Of a stretch of DNA of 64,000 nt, positions 20,117 through 32,274 are shown in pieces. This stretch comes from an uncultured Pluralibacter sp. (lineage in GTDB: Bacteria > Pseudomonadota > Gammaproteobacteria > Enterobacterales > Enterobacteriaceae), in NCBI RefSeq assembly GCF_913775985.1, contig NZ_CAJYMB010000147.1:434001-498000 (forward strand), in the 5' to 3' direction. A model generated the notes under the pieces. The model was not told where the DNA came from. It saw nothing but the letters and a program-made list of their open reading frames with translations, and ran no database searches. The number at the start of each line of letters is the position of its first letter. Position 1 is the stretch's first letter. A program made the translations under genes and the position numbers.

Positions 20117-20814
20117 GTGCGGGCGATGCCCAGCAGCGCCGAAGCGCTGCTGGCGCCGCTCAGCAGATCGCGCGTTGCCCCGTCCCAGACAATCCTTCCT
20201 TCCGCAATCACCAGCGAGCGCGGCGCGATGCGCGCCGCGTCCTCCACGCTGTGGGACACCATCAGCAGCGTCAGCTGCGCGCTTTCGCAGATGTCGTCCA
20301 CCAGCGTCAGCATCTCCTGACGCAGGGCCGGATCCAGCGCCGAAAAGGGTTCATCCAGCAGCAGCACCGGCTTGTCCCGCACCAGGCAGCGCGCCAGCGC
20401 CGCCCGCTGGCGCTGGCCGCCGGACAGTTCCCCTGGCAGCCTTTCCAGTAAATCCCCAATGCCCATCCGCGCGGCAATGGCCTGCAGCCTCTCGCGCTGG
20501 GCGTCATTCAGCTTCAGTCCGGGATGCATTCCCAGCCCGATATTCTGCCGCAGCGTTAAGTGGCTGAAGAGGTTATTTTCCTGAAACAGCATCGACACCG
20601 GGCGGCGGGAGGGCGGCGTTGCGCCGTGTGGCCGATTGTCGATAGTGATGCTGCCGCTGGCCGGGGTAATAAAACCGGCAATCAGGCTGAGCAGCGTGCT
20701 TTTCCCCGCTCCGCTGGGGCCGAGCACGGCGATGCGCTCGCCTTTTTCCGCAGCAAAGGAGAAGCGCATCGGCAGATGCTCGTACAGCCAGGTGACATCA
20801 TTCAGTTTTAGCAT
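20113..20814 (-). CDS. thiQ: Thiamine ABC transporter ATP-binding protein ThiQ
   Basis: ThiQ powers import of thiamine and thiamine phosphates through ThiP. With the start ATG at 20814 ([12 protein letters not shown]) it has 233 residues (232 in E. coli). Walker [10 protein letters not shown], the signature [11 protein letters not shown] and Walker [12 protein letters not shown] are all present. It overlaps the 3' end of thiP by 17 bases and is the last gene of thiBPQ. Its stop overlaps that of convergent yabI. A longer in-frame start upstream would lie inside thiP and lacks family support. Confidence 0.97.
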   Translation of the reverse strand: MLKLNDVTWLYEHLPMRFSFAAEKGERIAVLGPSGAGKSTLLSLIAGFITPASGSITIDNRPHGATPPSRRPVSMLFQENNLFSHLTLRQNIGLGMHPGLKLNDAQRERLQAIAARMGIGDLLERLPGELSGGQRQRAALARCLVRDKPVLLLDEPFSALDPALRQEMLTLVDDICESAQLTLLMVSHSVEDAARIAPRSLVIAEGRIVWDGATRDLLSGASSASALLGIART

Positions 20815-22408
20815 GGCGGCCCGGAAGTTTTTCAATGACGGTAAATAACAGGAAGCAGATGGCGAGCAGCAGCAGGGCGGTAACCGCGCCGTCGCTGCTG
20901 CGGTAGGCGCCGATTTGCTGGTAAAGATAGAACGGCAGCGTGCGGAAAGTGTCGTTGCCAAACAGCGCCACGACGCCAAAATCTCCGATAGAGAGCACAC
21001 AGGCGAAGGCCAGCGCCTGCGCCAGCGGGCGGCGCAGGGCGCGCAGTTCGACGATACGCAGGCGGTTTAACCCGCGCAGACCCAGCGAGGCGCAGAGCAT
21101 GCCGTAGCGGGAAGCCGCGTCGCGCATTGGCGCTTCCAGCACCTTCAGGGCGTAGGGAATGGCCATCAGCGCGTTGGTGAAGATAACAATGCCGTCGGCG
21201 GAATCCGGCAGCCCGCCGGTATCGTTAAGCAACAGGAAGAATCCAGTGGCCAGCACGATGCCCGGCATCGCCAGAATAATCATGCCGCTCAGCTCCAGGC
21301 CCTGGCCCGCCAGCGGCAGATTGCGGGCGTACAGCTCGCGGCTGCTCCACAGCAGCATCACCGTGAGGATCACGCTCAGCAGCCCGGCGGCAACTGCGAT
21401 GCGCAGGGAGGTCCAGGCCGCCTGCCACAGCACCGGCTGGGCCAGCACCTCCGGCAGGTGGCGGTTCAGCCCGCCGGTCACCACCGCCAGCAGCGGCGGC
21501 AGCAGCAGGACCAGCATCAGCACGATCAGCACCGCGTCGCTCACCCGGCTGCGCAGGCGATCGTCGGGATCCCGCCAGCGCGCGCGCTGGGCACTTCCCG
21601 GCGCCAGGCTTCGGGTCAGCCGCTGGCTGATGAGCATCAGCCCGAGGCAGCAGATCATCTGCACCAGCGCCAGCATTGCCGCGCGGCCGGGATCGTAATC
21701 GAAGCTCAGGGCCTGGTAGATCGCCAGTTCGATGGTGGTAGCCTGCGGCCCGCCGCCGAGCGCCAGCACTGTAGCAAAGCTGGCGAAGCACAGCATAAAT
21801 ATCAGCGCGGCGATGGCCGGAAGCTGGCGGCGCATCCACGGCCACTCCACAAAGCGGAAGAAGGCCGCGCCGCGCATCCCGAGCTGGGCCGCCAGCTGGC
21901 GCTGCTCGGCGGGGATCTGCTCCAGGGCCTGCAGCAGCAGCCGCGTCGCCATTGGCAGATTGAAAAACAGGTGTGCCAGCAGGATCCCCTGCAGGCCGTA
22001 GGGCGAGAAGGTCCAGTGCCAGCCGGCGGCGGTGAACAGCTGCGCCAGCCAGCCCTGGTGTCCGTATACGCTAAGGATGCCGAAAACCGCCACCAGCACC
22101 GGCAGGATCAGGGTCATGGCGCACAGGCGCAGCACGATGTTCCTGCCGGGAAAGCGGCGGCGGTAGAGCGCCCGGGCGAGAAATATCGCCGGAATAACCG
22201 ACAGCAGAGCGGAAAGCAGCGCCTGCCAGAAGGAGAAGCGCACCACGTGCCACAGGTAGTCATCCTGCAGAAAATCGCCCCAGTCGGAGGTTGGCGCGTT
22301 CAGCAGCAGGGCAACCAGCGCCGCCAGCGCCACGACGATCGTGAGGGCGGCGACGGCGATGCCCGGCAGCAGGGCACCCGCACTTAGCGGCTGACGGCGC
22401 GTTGCCAC
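20798..22408 (-). CDS. thiP: Thiamine ABC transporter permease ThiP
   Basis: ThiP is the inner-membrane channel of the ThiBPQ importer. At 536 residues it has the E. coli length and, as in that family, fuses two binding-protein-dependent permease domains, about 12 membrane helices in total. Each half carries an EAA-like loop ([26 protein letters not shown]) for contact with ThiQ. The start codon is GTG at 22408 (MATRRQPLS) and overlaps thiB by 25 bases, indicating translational coupling. Confidence 0.97.
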   Translation of the reverse strand: MATRRQPLSAGALLPGIAVAALTIVVALAALVALLLNAPTSDWGDFLQDDYLWHVVRFSFWQALLSALLSVIPAIFLARALYRRRFPGRNIVLRLCAMTLILPVLVAVFGILSVYGHQGWLAQLFTAAGWHWTFSPYGLQGILLAHLFFNLPMATRLLLQALEQIPAEQRQLAAQLGMRGAAFFRFVEWPWMRRQLPAIAALIFMLCFASFATVLALGGGPQATTIELAIYQALSFDYDPGRAAMLALVQMICCLGLMLISQRLTRSLAPGSAQRARWRDPDDRLRSRVSDAVLIVLMLVLLLPPLLAVVTGGLNRHLPEVLAQPVLWQAAWTSLRIAVAAGLLSVILTVMLLWSSRELYARNLPLAGQGLELSGMIILAMPGIVLATGFFLLLNDTGGLPDSADGIVIFTNALMAIPYALKVLEAPMRDAASRYGMLCASLGLRGLNRLRIVELRALRRPLAQALAFACVLSIGDFGVVALFGNDTFRTLPFYLYQQIGAYRSSDGAVTALLLLAICFLLFTVIEKLPGRHAKTE

Positions 22409-23367
22409 TGGCGGATCCAGTTCTGGCGGTTTTCGGCCACCTGTTCAGCGCTGTACTGCAGCGTGGCAGCGGCGGCGGGCGGCGGCGTGAAGCCGTCCGG
22501 CAGCGGTACGTTGCTGACCGGATACATCCAGTTGCCGGTGGGAATGGCTTTCTGGAAGGCGGGGCTGACCATAAAGTGGAGGAACTTCTCCGCCAGTTCA
22601 GGCTGCTTGCCGGCGGCGGTGCGGGCGGCAACTTCCACCTGCAGGTAGTGCCCCTCTGTGAAATTGGCCGCGGCGTAGTTGTCTTTTTTCTCTTCGATAA
22701 CGTGGTATGCCGGGGAGGTGGTATAGCTCAGGACCAGATCGCTCTCGCCTTTAAGAAACAGCCCGTAGGCCTCGCTCCAGCCTTTGGTGACGGTCACGGT
22801 TTTCTGCGCCAGCTTCTGCCACGCGTCCGGCGCGCCGTCGCCGTAGACTTTCTGCATCCATAGCAGCAGGCCGAGACCCGGGGTGCTGGTACGCGGGTCT
22901 TCATAGATAACCCGCCAGCGGGTCGGGCTTTCGACCAGCTCTTTCAGGCTGGCGGGCGGGTTTTTCAGCTTGTTTTTGTCGTAGACGAAGGCGAAATAAC
23001 CGTAATCATAAGGAACGAAAACGTCATCGTGCCAGCCGCCGGGCACTTTCAGCCCCTCACCTGAGACGCTGCTTGCGGTAAATAGCCCGGTGGCTTTCGC
23101 TGCCTGCAGCAGATTATTGTCCAGCCCGAGTACCACGTCGGCCTTGCTGTTTTTCCCTTCCATGCGCAGGCGGTTCAGCAGCGAGACGCCGTCCTGCAGC
23201 GCCACATATTTCACCTCGCAGCCGCAGTCGGCTTCAAAGGCCTTTTTAACGGCGGGCCCGGGGCCCCAGTCGGCGGAGAAAGAGTCGTAGGTGTAGACGG
23301 TGAGTACCGGTTTAGCAAAAGCGGGCAGGGCGACGAGCGCGACGAGCGGCAGCAGTTTTTTCAACAC
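22384..23367 (-). CDS. thiB: Periplasmic thiamine-binding protein ThiB (TbpA)
   Basis: ThiB captures thiamine, thiamine monophosphate and TPP in the periplasm. The 327-residue length equals E. coli. A signal peptide ends near residue 18 (ALPAFA, then KPVLTVYTYDSF). Characteristic stretches are KADVVLGLDNNLL, DYGYFAFVYDK and PAFQKAIPTGNWMYP. The start is GTG at 23367, preceded by GAGG. It is the first gene of thiBPQ, directly under a TPP riboswitch. Confidence 0.97.
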   Translation of the reverse strand: MLKKLLPLVALVALPAFAKPVLTVYTYDSFSADWGPGPAVKKAFEADCGCEVKYVALQDGVSLLNRLRMEGKNSKADVVLGLDNNLLQAAKATGLFTASSVSGEGLKVPGGWHDDVFVPYDYGYFAFVYDKNKLKNPPASLKELVESPTRWRVIYEDPRTSTPGLGLLLWMQKVYGDGAPDAWQKLAQKTVTVTKGWSEAYGLFLKGESDLVLSYTTSPAYHVIEEKKDNYAAANFTEGHYLQVEVAARTAAGKQPELAEKFLHFMVSPAFQKAIPTGNWMYPVSNVPLPDGFTPPPAAAATLQYSAEQVAENRQNWIRQWQRAVSR

Positions 23368-23410
23368 TTTGCACCTCAGAGTATGGGTGGCAAAGGATTT
23401 TGAGACAGCC

Positions 23411-23507
23411 TCAAATCCCTTCGCCGGCGTTATCCGGATCAGGTTCGACGGGTATTTTCTCAGCCCATTCGCGCAACGCGCGTATGTTTATCAGCACCCC
23501 GTTGAGA
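23411..23507 (-). promoter_or_regulatory. TPP (THI-box) riboswitch controlling thiBPQ
   Basis: On the minus strand the leader contains the canonical TPP aptamer parts in order: ACGGGGTGC, GGCTGAGAAAATACCCG, CGAACCTGATCCGGATAA, and GCCGGCGAAGGGA. The 3' end lies about 43 bases before the thiB GTG. No strong terminator stem is apparent between them, so control is probably at translation initiation (inference from the enterobacterial pattern). TPP binding should repress thiamine uptake. Confidence 0.95.
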
Positions 23508-23514
23508 ACGCGCC

Positions 23515-23543
23515 ATTGTAATGACTTTGGCCTACGACAGAAA
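23515..23543 (-). promoter_or_regulatory. Probable promoter of thiBPQ
   Basis: A -10 hexamer TACAAT (23515-23520, minus strand) lies about eight bases before the start of the TPP aptamer. A weak -35 (TTTCTG, 23538-23543) is 17 bases upstream. The position is right for transcription beginning at the riboswitch. Confidence 0.55.
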
Positions 23544-23546
23544 GTC

Positions 23547-25202
23547 TTACGGCTCCGGCGGCGCAAACCAGGCGGATTTAAAGTCAAACCAGCCTAAGGT
23601 ATTCATCCGCAGCCCGCGCATGCTGCGCTGGCCCTGAATCATCAGCCAGTGGTGGATGAGGGGGACAATCGCCCGATCGGCGATCAGCTGCTGGCACCAG
23701 GCGGCGAGGGGCAGCTCGCCGGCCTGCCAGCGCGCCGTCGCGTCCTGCCAGTCGAGGGGAATGCAGTGTTGGATCAGCGGCACTTCGGACAGCTGGGCAA
23801 ACAGGGAGAAATCCAGCGGCAGGGTGAAGTTGGCGCTGTTGAGCCACAGATCGCTGCGGGCATCACCCTGGTGCCATTCGGCGTACTCCAGCTCCTGTAT
23901 TTCCAGCGTGACCTGATGCTCCTGCAGTAGCGTGCGCATAATTTCCGCGATGCTGCGGTGCTCGGGGTGCTCGCGATAGTAGGTCAGGGTCAGGGTTTCC
24001 AGACCCGCGGGTTTTGGGGCCTGCACAGGCCGGGCGTGGTGCCAGCGCGGCAGCAGGCCGTAGGCCGGGAACCAGTATCCCTGATAGCTGGCATCGGCGT
24101 GGTACAGCAGGTTATTGGGAGAAAGCACGTGGCTGACCCAGCGGCGCACTTCGCCGCTGGCGCCTTTCGGGCTGCGGGCGTCGAACAGCAGATAGTAGCA
24201 GCCTTCTTCGAGGCGGCTCTCCACCGCTTTTTCACCCTCGGTCGATCCCTCCAGCGTCAGGCCGCAGCTCGGCTCATCGCTGACCTCCGGCAGCACCCAG
24301 ACGTTCACCTCGTCGATCAGCGCCCGGTAGCCGAAGAAGTCGTCGAAGGCGTGGATTTTCAGCTGGTTTTCATTGTTGCGCGCCACCGCATAGGGGCCGG
24401 TGCCAACCGGCAGGCTGGCGAAATGGGGCAGGGTTTGCCACTCGCGCGGCAGCACCATCGCCGGAATGTGGCCCATCAGCCACGGCAGCCAGCGGTCGGG
24501 CCTTGAAAGGTGGATGTCCAGCGTCCAGGACGTCGGCGAATCAATCTGTGCGATGTGCGTATACAGCGGCAGCGCGCGGATGCGGGACAGAGTCTGAATT
24601 ACGTCGTCCATTTCCAGCTCGCGCCCGTGGTGAAAGTGGATGCCGGGCCGGATATAGAAGCGCCAGTGCAGCGGTGAAAGCTGCTGCCAGTGGTGGGCAA
24701 TGTCGGCTTCTGCTTCCCCGTTTTCCTCATTTATGCGCGTCAGGCCGCTGAAGATCTGCCGGGCGATGTGCGTCTCCGAGCGCCGCAGCGGGGTGCCCGG
24801 CAGCAGATTGCGCATCGGGCGATAGTAGAGCACCCGCAGGATGTGGCGCCCCTGGCGAAAGCTGCGCCCGAGGTGGGAGATCAGCATCTGGCGCACGGCG
24901 GTTTTATCCCCCACCAGCTGCACCAGCTGATCGATGCGATCCTGCTCCAGCAGATCTTCCGCCCGCTGCTGCTGCAGCGCCAGCCCGGTATACAGGAACG
25001 TTAGCCGCGAGCGCTTGCCGCGTCCGGCCTCCGCCTCCCAGGCGAGCCAGCCGCGCTCTTCCATGCTGTGCAGCAGGGTGCGCATATGGCGGCGGGAGCA
25101 GCTCAGGAGCTCAGCCAGCTCGCTGAGGGTGGTCTCCTGAGATTTCCCCTCGCAGCGCTGCCAGAGGCGGATGAACTGCTGTTGCAGGCGGGCAGAGGAC
25201 AT
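23547..25202 (-). CDS. sgrR: Sugar-phosphate stress regulator SgrR
   Basis: SgrR activates the small RNA SgrS when glucose-phosphate accumulates. The ATG at 25202 ([14 protein letters not shown]), preceded by AAGGAG, gives 551 residues, identical to E. coli. The N-terminal winged helix (about 1-110, with [12 protein letters not shown]) is joined to a periplasmic-binding-protein-like SBP_bac_5 domain (about 160-551) thought to sense a small molecule. It is divergent from sgrS, with 67 bases between, and downstream lies the thiB promoter. An in-frame TTG 21 bases upstream is a poor alternative start. Confidence 0.97.
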   Translation of the reverse strand: MSSARLQQQFIRLWQRCEGKSQETTLSELAELLSCSRRHMRTLLHSMEERGWLAWEAEAGRGKRSRLTFLYTGLALQQQRAEDLLEQDRIDQLVQLVGDKTAVRQMLISHLGRSFRQGRHILRVLYYRPMRNLLPGTPLRRSETHIARQIFSGLTRINEENGEAEADIAHHWQQLSPLHWRFYIRPGIHFHHGRELEMDDVIQTLSRIRALPLYTHIAQIDSPTSWTLDIHLSRPDRWLPWLMGHIPAMVLPREWQTLPHFASLPVGTGPYAVARNNENQLKIHAFDDFFGYRALIDEVNVWVLPEVSDEPSCGLTLEGSTEGEKAVESRLEEGCYYLLFDARSPKGASGEVRRWVSHVLSPNNLLYHADASYQGYWFPAYGLLPRWHHARPVQAPKPAGLETLTLTYYREHPEHRSIAEIMRTLLQEHQVTLEIQELEYAEWHQGDARSDLWLNSANFTLPLDFSLFAQLSEVPLIQHCIPLDWQDATARWQAGELPLAAWCQQLIADRAIVPLIHHWLMIQGQRSMRGLRMNTLGWFDFKSAWFAPPEP

Positions 25203-25269
25203 AAAAGGGGAACTCCTTCTCAAATCTCATCAATATATTAATCCCCATATTAGGACAATAATTACCGTC

Positions 25270-25507
25270 GATGAAGCGAGGAGGCGCGAAAGGATGAAAC
25301 CGGTAACCTATAACTTCTACTGCCGTTATTTTCTGGCAACGCGTGACGCATCGTGGCTGGCCCGCCTGCTTGCAGGCTACCGGCTGAAAATGCTGAATGA
25401 TTTGATGCAGTGGGACGTCAACGGGCAGGTTTCTGAATCGCGCTAGACCGGCCTTATCATGTGTGACTGAGTTTTCGCCAGCAGGTATTCTCTGCTGGCG
25501 TTTTTTT
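25270..25507 (+). ncRNA. sgrS: SgrS small RNA
   Basis: SgrS is an Hfq-dependent RNA that base-pairs with ptsG and other mRNAs to stop sugar uptake. The 5' end GATGAAGC and the 3' target-pairing segment ATCATGTGTGACTGAG (about 25458-25473) match the E. coli RNA as recalled. The 3' end is a terminator: CGCCAGCAG (25476-25484) pairs with CTGCTGGCG (25492-25500), followed by seven T residues. The RNA also encodes SgrT and lies between divergent sgrR and downstream setA, the conserved order. Confidence 0.93.
25294..25446 (+). CDS. sgrT: SgrT, glucose-transport-inhibiting small protein within SgrS
   Basis: SgrT blocks the PTS glucose permease PtsG. This 50-residue protein starts at ATG 25294 after AAAGG. 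It shares with E. coli SgrT (43 residues) the pattern YNFYCRYFLAT (E. coli FYQHYFTAT), WLARLLAGYRLKML, LMQWD, and the acidic/serine tail SESR. The N-terminus is about four residues longer than E. coli, and a two-residue insert lies before the WLARLL helix. It ends 11 bases before the SgrS base-pairing region, so the two functions do not overlap. Confidence 0.85.
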   Translation: MKPVTYNFYCRYFLATRDASWLARLLAGYRLKMLNDLMQWDVNGQVSESR

Positions 25508-25596
25508 ATGGTTTTTCAATATCATCTGCAATTACGCTAGCGGCAGGCGGGCTGGATCCGCGTAACCTGTCTGGCCCCGAAAGAACATAAGGATCA

Positions 25597-26778
25597 ATGA
25601 TGCACTGGCTGATAACAATGGGGCGCCGCCTCAACGGCGTGTACGCCGCTTTTATGCTGGTGGCGTTTATGGTGGGCGTTGCCGGTGCGCTGCAGATGCC
25701 GACCCTGAGCCTGTTTCTCAGCAGAGAGGTTAACGCCGCGCCTTTCTGGGTCGGCCTGTTTTATACCGTCAACGCCGTGGCCGGGATTGCCATTAGCTTT
25801 GCGCTGGCGAAACGCTCCGACAGCCGGGGCGATCGCCGGCGGCTGATCCTCTTTTGCTGCCTGATGGCGGTAGCCAATGCGCTGCTGTTTGCCTTCAATC
25901 GCCACTACCTGACGCTCATCACCTGCGGCGTGCTGCTGGCCTCGCTGGCGAATACCGCTATGCCGCAGCTGTTCGCGCTGGCACGCGAGTATGCCGACAG
26001 CTCGGCGCGGGAAGTGGTTATGTTCAGCTCGATTATGCGCGCCCAGCTCTCGCTGGCGTGGGTCATCGGGCCGCCGCTGGCCTTTACGCTGGCGCTCCAT
26101 TATGGCTTCACCGTGATGTTCTCCATCGCGGCGGGTATTTTTCTGCTGAGCCTGCTGCTGATCTTTTTTGCGCTGCCGTCGGTGCCGCGGGTAGCGCCTT
26201 CGCCGGAGGCGGCACTGCTGCAAACCGGGGGCTGGCACGATGCCAACGTGCGAATGCTGTTTGCCGCTTCCACCCTGATGTGGACCTGCAACACCATGTA
26301 CATCATTGATATGCCGCTGTGGATCGGCAGCGATCTCGGGCTTCCCGACACCCTTGCCGGACTGCTGATGGGGACGGCTGCCGGGCTGGAGATCCCGGCG
26401 ATGATCCTCGCGGGCTATTACGTGAAGCGCATCGGCAAGCGCCGTATGATGGTGACGGCGGTCTGTGCGGGCGTGCTGTTCTACGCCGGACTGATCCTGT
26501 TTCACTCCCGCGAGGCGCTGCTGGTGCTGCAGCTATTTAACGCCGTGTTTATCGGGATTGTTGCCGGGATTGGCATGCTGTGGTTTCAGGATCTGATGCC
26601 GGGCAGGGCCGGCGCGGCGACCACGCTATTTACCAACAGTATTTCGACCGGCGTGATTCTGGCGGGCGTGCTGCAGGGGGCGCTGTCGCAAAGCTTTGGG
26701 CACGCCAGCGTCTACTGGGTCATTGCGGCTATTTCGCTGCTGGCGCTCGGGCTGACCGCCAGAGTGCGCGACGTATAA
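25597..26778 (+). CDS. setA: Sugar efflux transporter SetA (MFS)
   Basis: SetA is a major-facilitator sugar exporter that assists recovery from glucose-phosphate stress and can export lactose and glucosides. The 393-residue protein (392 in E. coli) has 12 predicted hydrophobic helices and an MFS loop-2 motif (AKRSDSRGDRRRLI). It is located just downstream of SgrS; in E. coli setA is expressed partly by read-through from sgrS. The stop is followed by a GC hairpin used by convergent leuD. No anomalies. Confidence 0.95.
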   Translation: MMHWLITMGRRLNGVYAAFMLVAFMVGVAGALQMPTLSLFLSREVNAAPFWVGLFYTVNAVAGIAISFALAKRSDSRGDRRRLILFCCLMAVANALLFAFNRHYLTLITCGVLLASLANTAMPQLFALAREYADSSAREVVMFSSIMRAQLSLAWVIGPPLAFTLALHYGFTVMFSIAAGIFLLSLLLIFFALPSVPRVAPSPEAALLQTGGWHDANVRMLFAASTLMWTCNTMYIIDMPLWIGSDLGLPDTLAGLLMGTAAGLEIPAMILAGYYVKRIGKRRMMVTAVCAGVLFYAGLILFHSREALLVLQLFNAVFIGIVAGIGMLWFQDLMPGRAGAATTLFTNSISTGVILAGVLQGALSQSFGHASVYWVIAAISLLALGLTARVRDV

Positions 26779-26806
26779 AAGAGGCCGGGCGAAGGGCTCG
26801 CCCGGC
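26777..26806 (-). terminator. Probable leuABCD terminator between leuD and setA
   Basis: A perfect nine-base stem GCCGGGCGA/TCGCCCGGC (26784-26792 with 26798-26806) is followed on the minus strand by CTCTTTTATA. The T tract favours the leuD direction; setA transcripts also run into the stem. Confidence 0.65.
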
Positions 26807-26814
26807 GGAGTAGG

Positions 26815-27420
26815 CTAGCCCATAAAGGCCGGCTGTTTGTTCTCGTAGGCCGAGATTGCCGCTTCATGCTGCAGGGTCAGGCCGATGCTGTCCAGCCCGT
26901 TGAGCATGCAGTGGCGGCGGAAGGCGTCAATTTTAAACCCGTAGGTTTTGTCTCCGGCTTTCACCACTTCCGCTTCCAGATCCACTTCCAGCGTCATTCC
27001 CGGATTGGCTTTGACCAGGGTGAACAGCTCATCGATCTGCTCATCGCTCAGGGTGACCGGCAGCAGCTGGTTATTGAAGCTGTTGCCGTAGAAGATATCG
27101 GCAAAGCTCGGGGCGATAACTGCCCTGAAGCCGTAGTCGGTCAGCGCCCAGGGCGCGTGCTCGCGGGAAGAGCCGCAGCCGAAGTTCTCCCGCGCCAGCA
27201 GAATCGACGCGCCTTTATACTCGGGAAAGTTCAGGACAAAGTCAGGATTCGGCTGCTCGCCGCGATCGTCGAGATAGCGCCAGTCGTTAAACAGGTGCAC
27301 GCCAAAGCCGGTGCGGGTTACTTTCTGCAAAAACTGCTTCGGGATAATGGCGTCGGTATCCACGTTCGCCGCGTCCAGAGGGACCACCAGGCCCGTATGC
27401 TGGGTAAATTTCTCTGCCAT
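26815..27420 (-). CDS. leuD: 3-isopropylmalate dehydratase small subunit LeuD
   Basis: LeuD with LeuC isomerises 2-isopropylmalate to 3-isopropylmalate in leucine biosynthesis. The 201-residue protein equals E. coli. It has the aconitase swivel-domain features: [16 protein letters not shown] (about 17-32), [15 protein letters not shown] (about 76-90) and FNNQLLPV. It is the last gene of leuLABCD, 10 bases after leuC, and ends at a hairpin shared with setA. Confidence 0.98.
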   Translation of the reverse strand: MAEKFTQHTGLVVPLDAANVDTDAIIPKQFLQKVTRTGFGVHLFNDWRYLDDRGEQPNPDFVLNFPEYKGASILLARENFGCGSSREHAPWALTDYGFRAVIAPSFADIFYGNSFNNQLLPVTLSDEQIDELFTLVKANPGMTLEVDLEAEVVKAGDKTYGFKIDAFRRHCMLNGLDSIGLTLQHEAAISAYENKQPAFMG

Positions 27421-27430
27421 GACGGTTTCC

Positions 27431-28831
27431 TTATTTTAATCCACGAATGTCGGCGAAGCGGCCAGTAACGGCGGCGGCGGCGGCCATTGCCGGGCTGACC
27501 AGATGAGTGCGTCCGCCGCGGCCCTGGCGGCCTTCAAAGTTGCGGTTGCTGGTGGAGGCACAGCGCTCGCCCGGATTCAGGCGGTCGTTGTTCATCGCCA
27601 GGCACATGGAGCAGCCGGGCAGGCGCCATTCGAAACCGGCTTCAATAAAGATCTTATCCAGACCTTCTGCTTCCGCCTGCGCTTTCACCGGGCCGGAGCC
27701 GGGCACCACCAGCGCCTGAACCCCCGGCGCGACCCGGCGCCCTTTGGCAATTTTTGCTGCCGCGCGCAGGTCTTCAATGCGCGAGTTGGTGCAGGAGCCG
27801 ATAAACACTTTGTCGATAGCCACGTCGGTCAGCGGCACGCCGGGCTGCAGGCCCATATAGGCCAGCGCTTTCTCGGCGCTGGCGCGCTCCACCGGATCGC
27901 TAAACGAGGTGGGATCGGGAATGCTGTCGTTTACAGAGATAACCTGGCCCGGGTTGGTGCCCCAGGTCACCTGCGGAGCAATCTCTTCCGCCTGCAGGGT
28001 CACGACTGTATCGAAGATAGCGCCTTCGTCGGTGTGCAGGGTTTTCCAGTAGGCGACCGCGTCGTCATAATCTTTGTCTTTTGGCGCGTGCAGGCGGCCT
28101 TTGACATAGTTGAACGTGGTTTCGTCCGGCGCTACCAGACCGGCTTTGGCGCCCATCTCAATGGCCATGTTGCACAGGGTCATGCGGCCTTCCATGCTCA
28201 GCGCGCGAATGGCGTCGCCGCAAAACTCTACCACGTGGCCGGTGCCGCCGGCGCTGCCGGTTTTCCCAATGATCGCCAGTACGATGTCTTTCGCGGTAAT
28301 GCCCGGCGCGGCGGTGCCCTTCACCTCAATTTTCATGGTGCGGGCGCGGCCCTGCTTCAGGGTCTGGGTCGCCAGAACGTGCTCGACTTCGGAGGTGCCG
28401 ATACCAAACGCCAGCGCGCCGAACGCGCCGTGGGTGGCGGTGTGGGAGTCGCCGCAGACGATGGTCATTCCCGGCAGCGTGATGCCCTGCTCCGGGCCCA
28501 TCACGTGGACGATCCCCTGATAGGGATGATTCAGATCGTACAGCTCGACGCCGAATGCCTTGCAGTTCTTGATCAGCTCCTGCATCTGAATGCGGGCCAT
28601 CTCCCCGGACGCGTTAATGTCTTTAGTCTGGGTTGATACGTTGTGATCCATGGTGGCGAAGGTTTTACCCGGCTGGCGCACCGGGCGGTTGTGCGCCCGC
28701 AGGCCGTCAAACGCCTGCGGCGAGGTGACTTCGTGCACCAGGTGGCGATCGATGTACAGCAGTGGCGTTTCATTCGGGGCTTCGTGCACCACGTGCGCAT
28801 CAAACAATTTTTCGTATAAGGTCTTCGCCAT
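27431..28831 (-). CDS. leuC: 3-isopropylmalate dehydratase large subunit LeuC
   Basis: LeuC carries the [4Fe-4S] cluster of isopropylmalate isomerase. Starting at ATG 28831 ([13 protein letters not shown]) it has 466 residues, as in E. coli; an in-frame ATG two codons upstream would overlap leuB. Cluster cysteines are in [13 protein letters not shown] and [11 protein letters not shown]. The conserved [19 protein letters not shown] block is present. It starts two bases after the leuB stop and is coupled to leuD. Confidence 0.98.
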   Translation of the reverse strand: MAKTLYEKLFDAHVVHEAPNETPLLYIDRHLVHEVTSPQAFDGLRAHNRPVRQPGKTFATMDHNVSTQTKDINASGEMARIQMQELIKNCKAFGVELYDLNHPYQGIVHVMGPEQGITLPGMTIVCGDSHTATHGAFGALAFGIGTSEVEHVLATQTLKQGRARTMKIEVKGTAAPGITAKDIVLAIIGKTGSAGGTGHVVEFCGDAIRALSMEGRMTLCNMAIEMGAKAGLVAPDETTFNYVKGRLHAPKDKDYDDAVAYWKTLHTDEGAIFDTVVTLQAEEIAPQVTWGTNPGQVISVNDSIPDPTSFSDPVERASAEKALAYMGLQPGVPLTDVAIDKVFIGSCTNSRIEDLRAAAKIAKGRRVAPGVQALVVPGSGPVKAQAEAEGLDKIFIEAGFEWRLPGCSMCLAMNNDRLNPGERCASTSNRNFEGRQGRGGRTHLVSPAMAAAAAVTGRFADIRGLK

Positions 28832-28833
28832 GA

Positions 28834-31496
<2,663 letters not shown>

Positions 31497-31536
31497 GGTC
31501 CTGATCCTTTTTGGTCTTGGGCGCCTTGCAACGAGC

Positions 31537-31563
31537 ATAAAAAAACCCGCGCCGTGGCGCGGG
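31537..31563 (-). terminator. Leucine-operon attenuator terminator
   Basis: An eight-base stem CCCGCGCC/GGCGCGGG (31546-31553 with 31556-31563) with a two-base spacer is followed on the minus strand by TTTTTTTAT. It lies between the leader peptide and leuA, the classic attenuator position. Abundant charged leucyl-tRNA should favour this hairpin. Confidence 0.9.
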
Positions 31564-31584
31564 TTTTTGTTTCTGAGGGCTAAC

Positions 31585-31671
31585 TTAACGTTGAGCGTTA
31601 CCCACCAGTCTACCGCGCACAGTGACAGCGTTTAGTAGTAGTAGACCGTTGAAGTGGGTAGAACGAATCAT
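31585..31671 (-). CDS. leuL: leu operon leader peptide LeuL
   Basis: A 28-residue peptide starts at ATG 31671 with [20 protein letters not shown] and ends TAA at 31585. Four consecutive leucines (residues 10-13) are all encoded by the rare codon CTA, with one more leucine at residue 22. Ribosome stalling at these codons when leucyl-tRNA is scarce should open the antiterminator and allow leuABCD expression. Length and layout match the E. coli leader. Confidence 0.95.
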   Translation of the reverse strand: MIRSTHFNGLLLLNAVTVRGRLVGNAQR

Positions 31672-31706
31672 GATGTTTAATGCCCGTTAAATTCAATATG
31701 CTTTTA

Positions 31707-31735
31707 GTGGTACTGGATACGCATCCCAATGTCAA
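31707..31735 (-). promoter_or_regulatory. Promoter of leuLABCD
   Basis: A perfect -35 TTGACA (31730-31735, minus strand) and a weak -10 TACCAC (31707-31712) are separated by 17 bases. The spacer contains GTATCCAG, also present in E. coli pleu as recalled. It lies 35 bases upstream of the leuL start. Confidence 0.75.
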
Positions 31736-32274
31736 CTTTTTCTCCCGGGTCATTGGATAAGGCCGGGGAGGTTTATCTATTTTGCTAAGTAAGATCTGCT
31801 GGAGAAGGGCGGTGCCGCGTTGTAATTCACTTTTCTGTCGCCGGGTGTAGAAAAGAGAAGTTCGCACTTTTAGAGATTTTTCTTATGCGCCTTTCGCAAT
31901 AATGGAAAAGGAGTAGAGCTAATAGTGATAATTCTTCTGTGTTTTATTGGTTGAGTGAATATGCGGTTTCTTTATGTGTAAGATTATTCTTGGTGTGGAT
32001 GGGAGCGGAGTAAATAACTATTACGATTAACGCATTCAGTTAATAAAGTACTGTTGGTTATTGGTCTGGATTATAGGTAGACTATGACGGGTATATATTT
32101 TTTGCGCCGACTGTATAAAATATGTCTGAATTTTAATCGTGGTTCGACCACGCGTTCGCCAGCGATATTTAGTAGTGCTTAATATTGATTTGTTTAGTAA
32201 TGAATATTGAGTTCGCATTCCCTGTGTCAGGGCTGGAATTAAATAGGGATATCTCATTGACAGTGGAGTCACAT
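31736..32274. other. AT-rich intergenic region between leuL and leuO
   Basis: About 540 bases, mostly A/T-rich against a GC-rich chromosome, hold the divergent leu and leuO promoters. In E. coli the equivalent region is bound by H-NS and LeuO, with promoter relay between leu and leuO; that control here is inference. No open reading frame with coding character, tRNA or recognisable sRNA was seen. Confidence 0.55.

Noticed and set aside
25594-26505. A 303-codon minus-strand open frame opposite setA, rich in H, Q and R
   Set aside because: The composition is the expected complement of a membrane-protein gene; setA itself is clearly coding.
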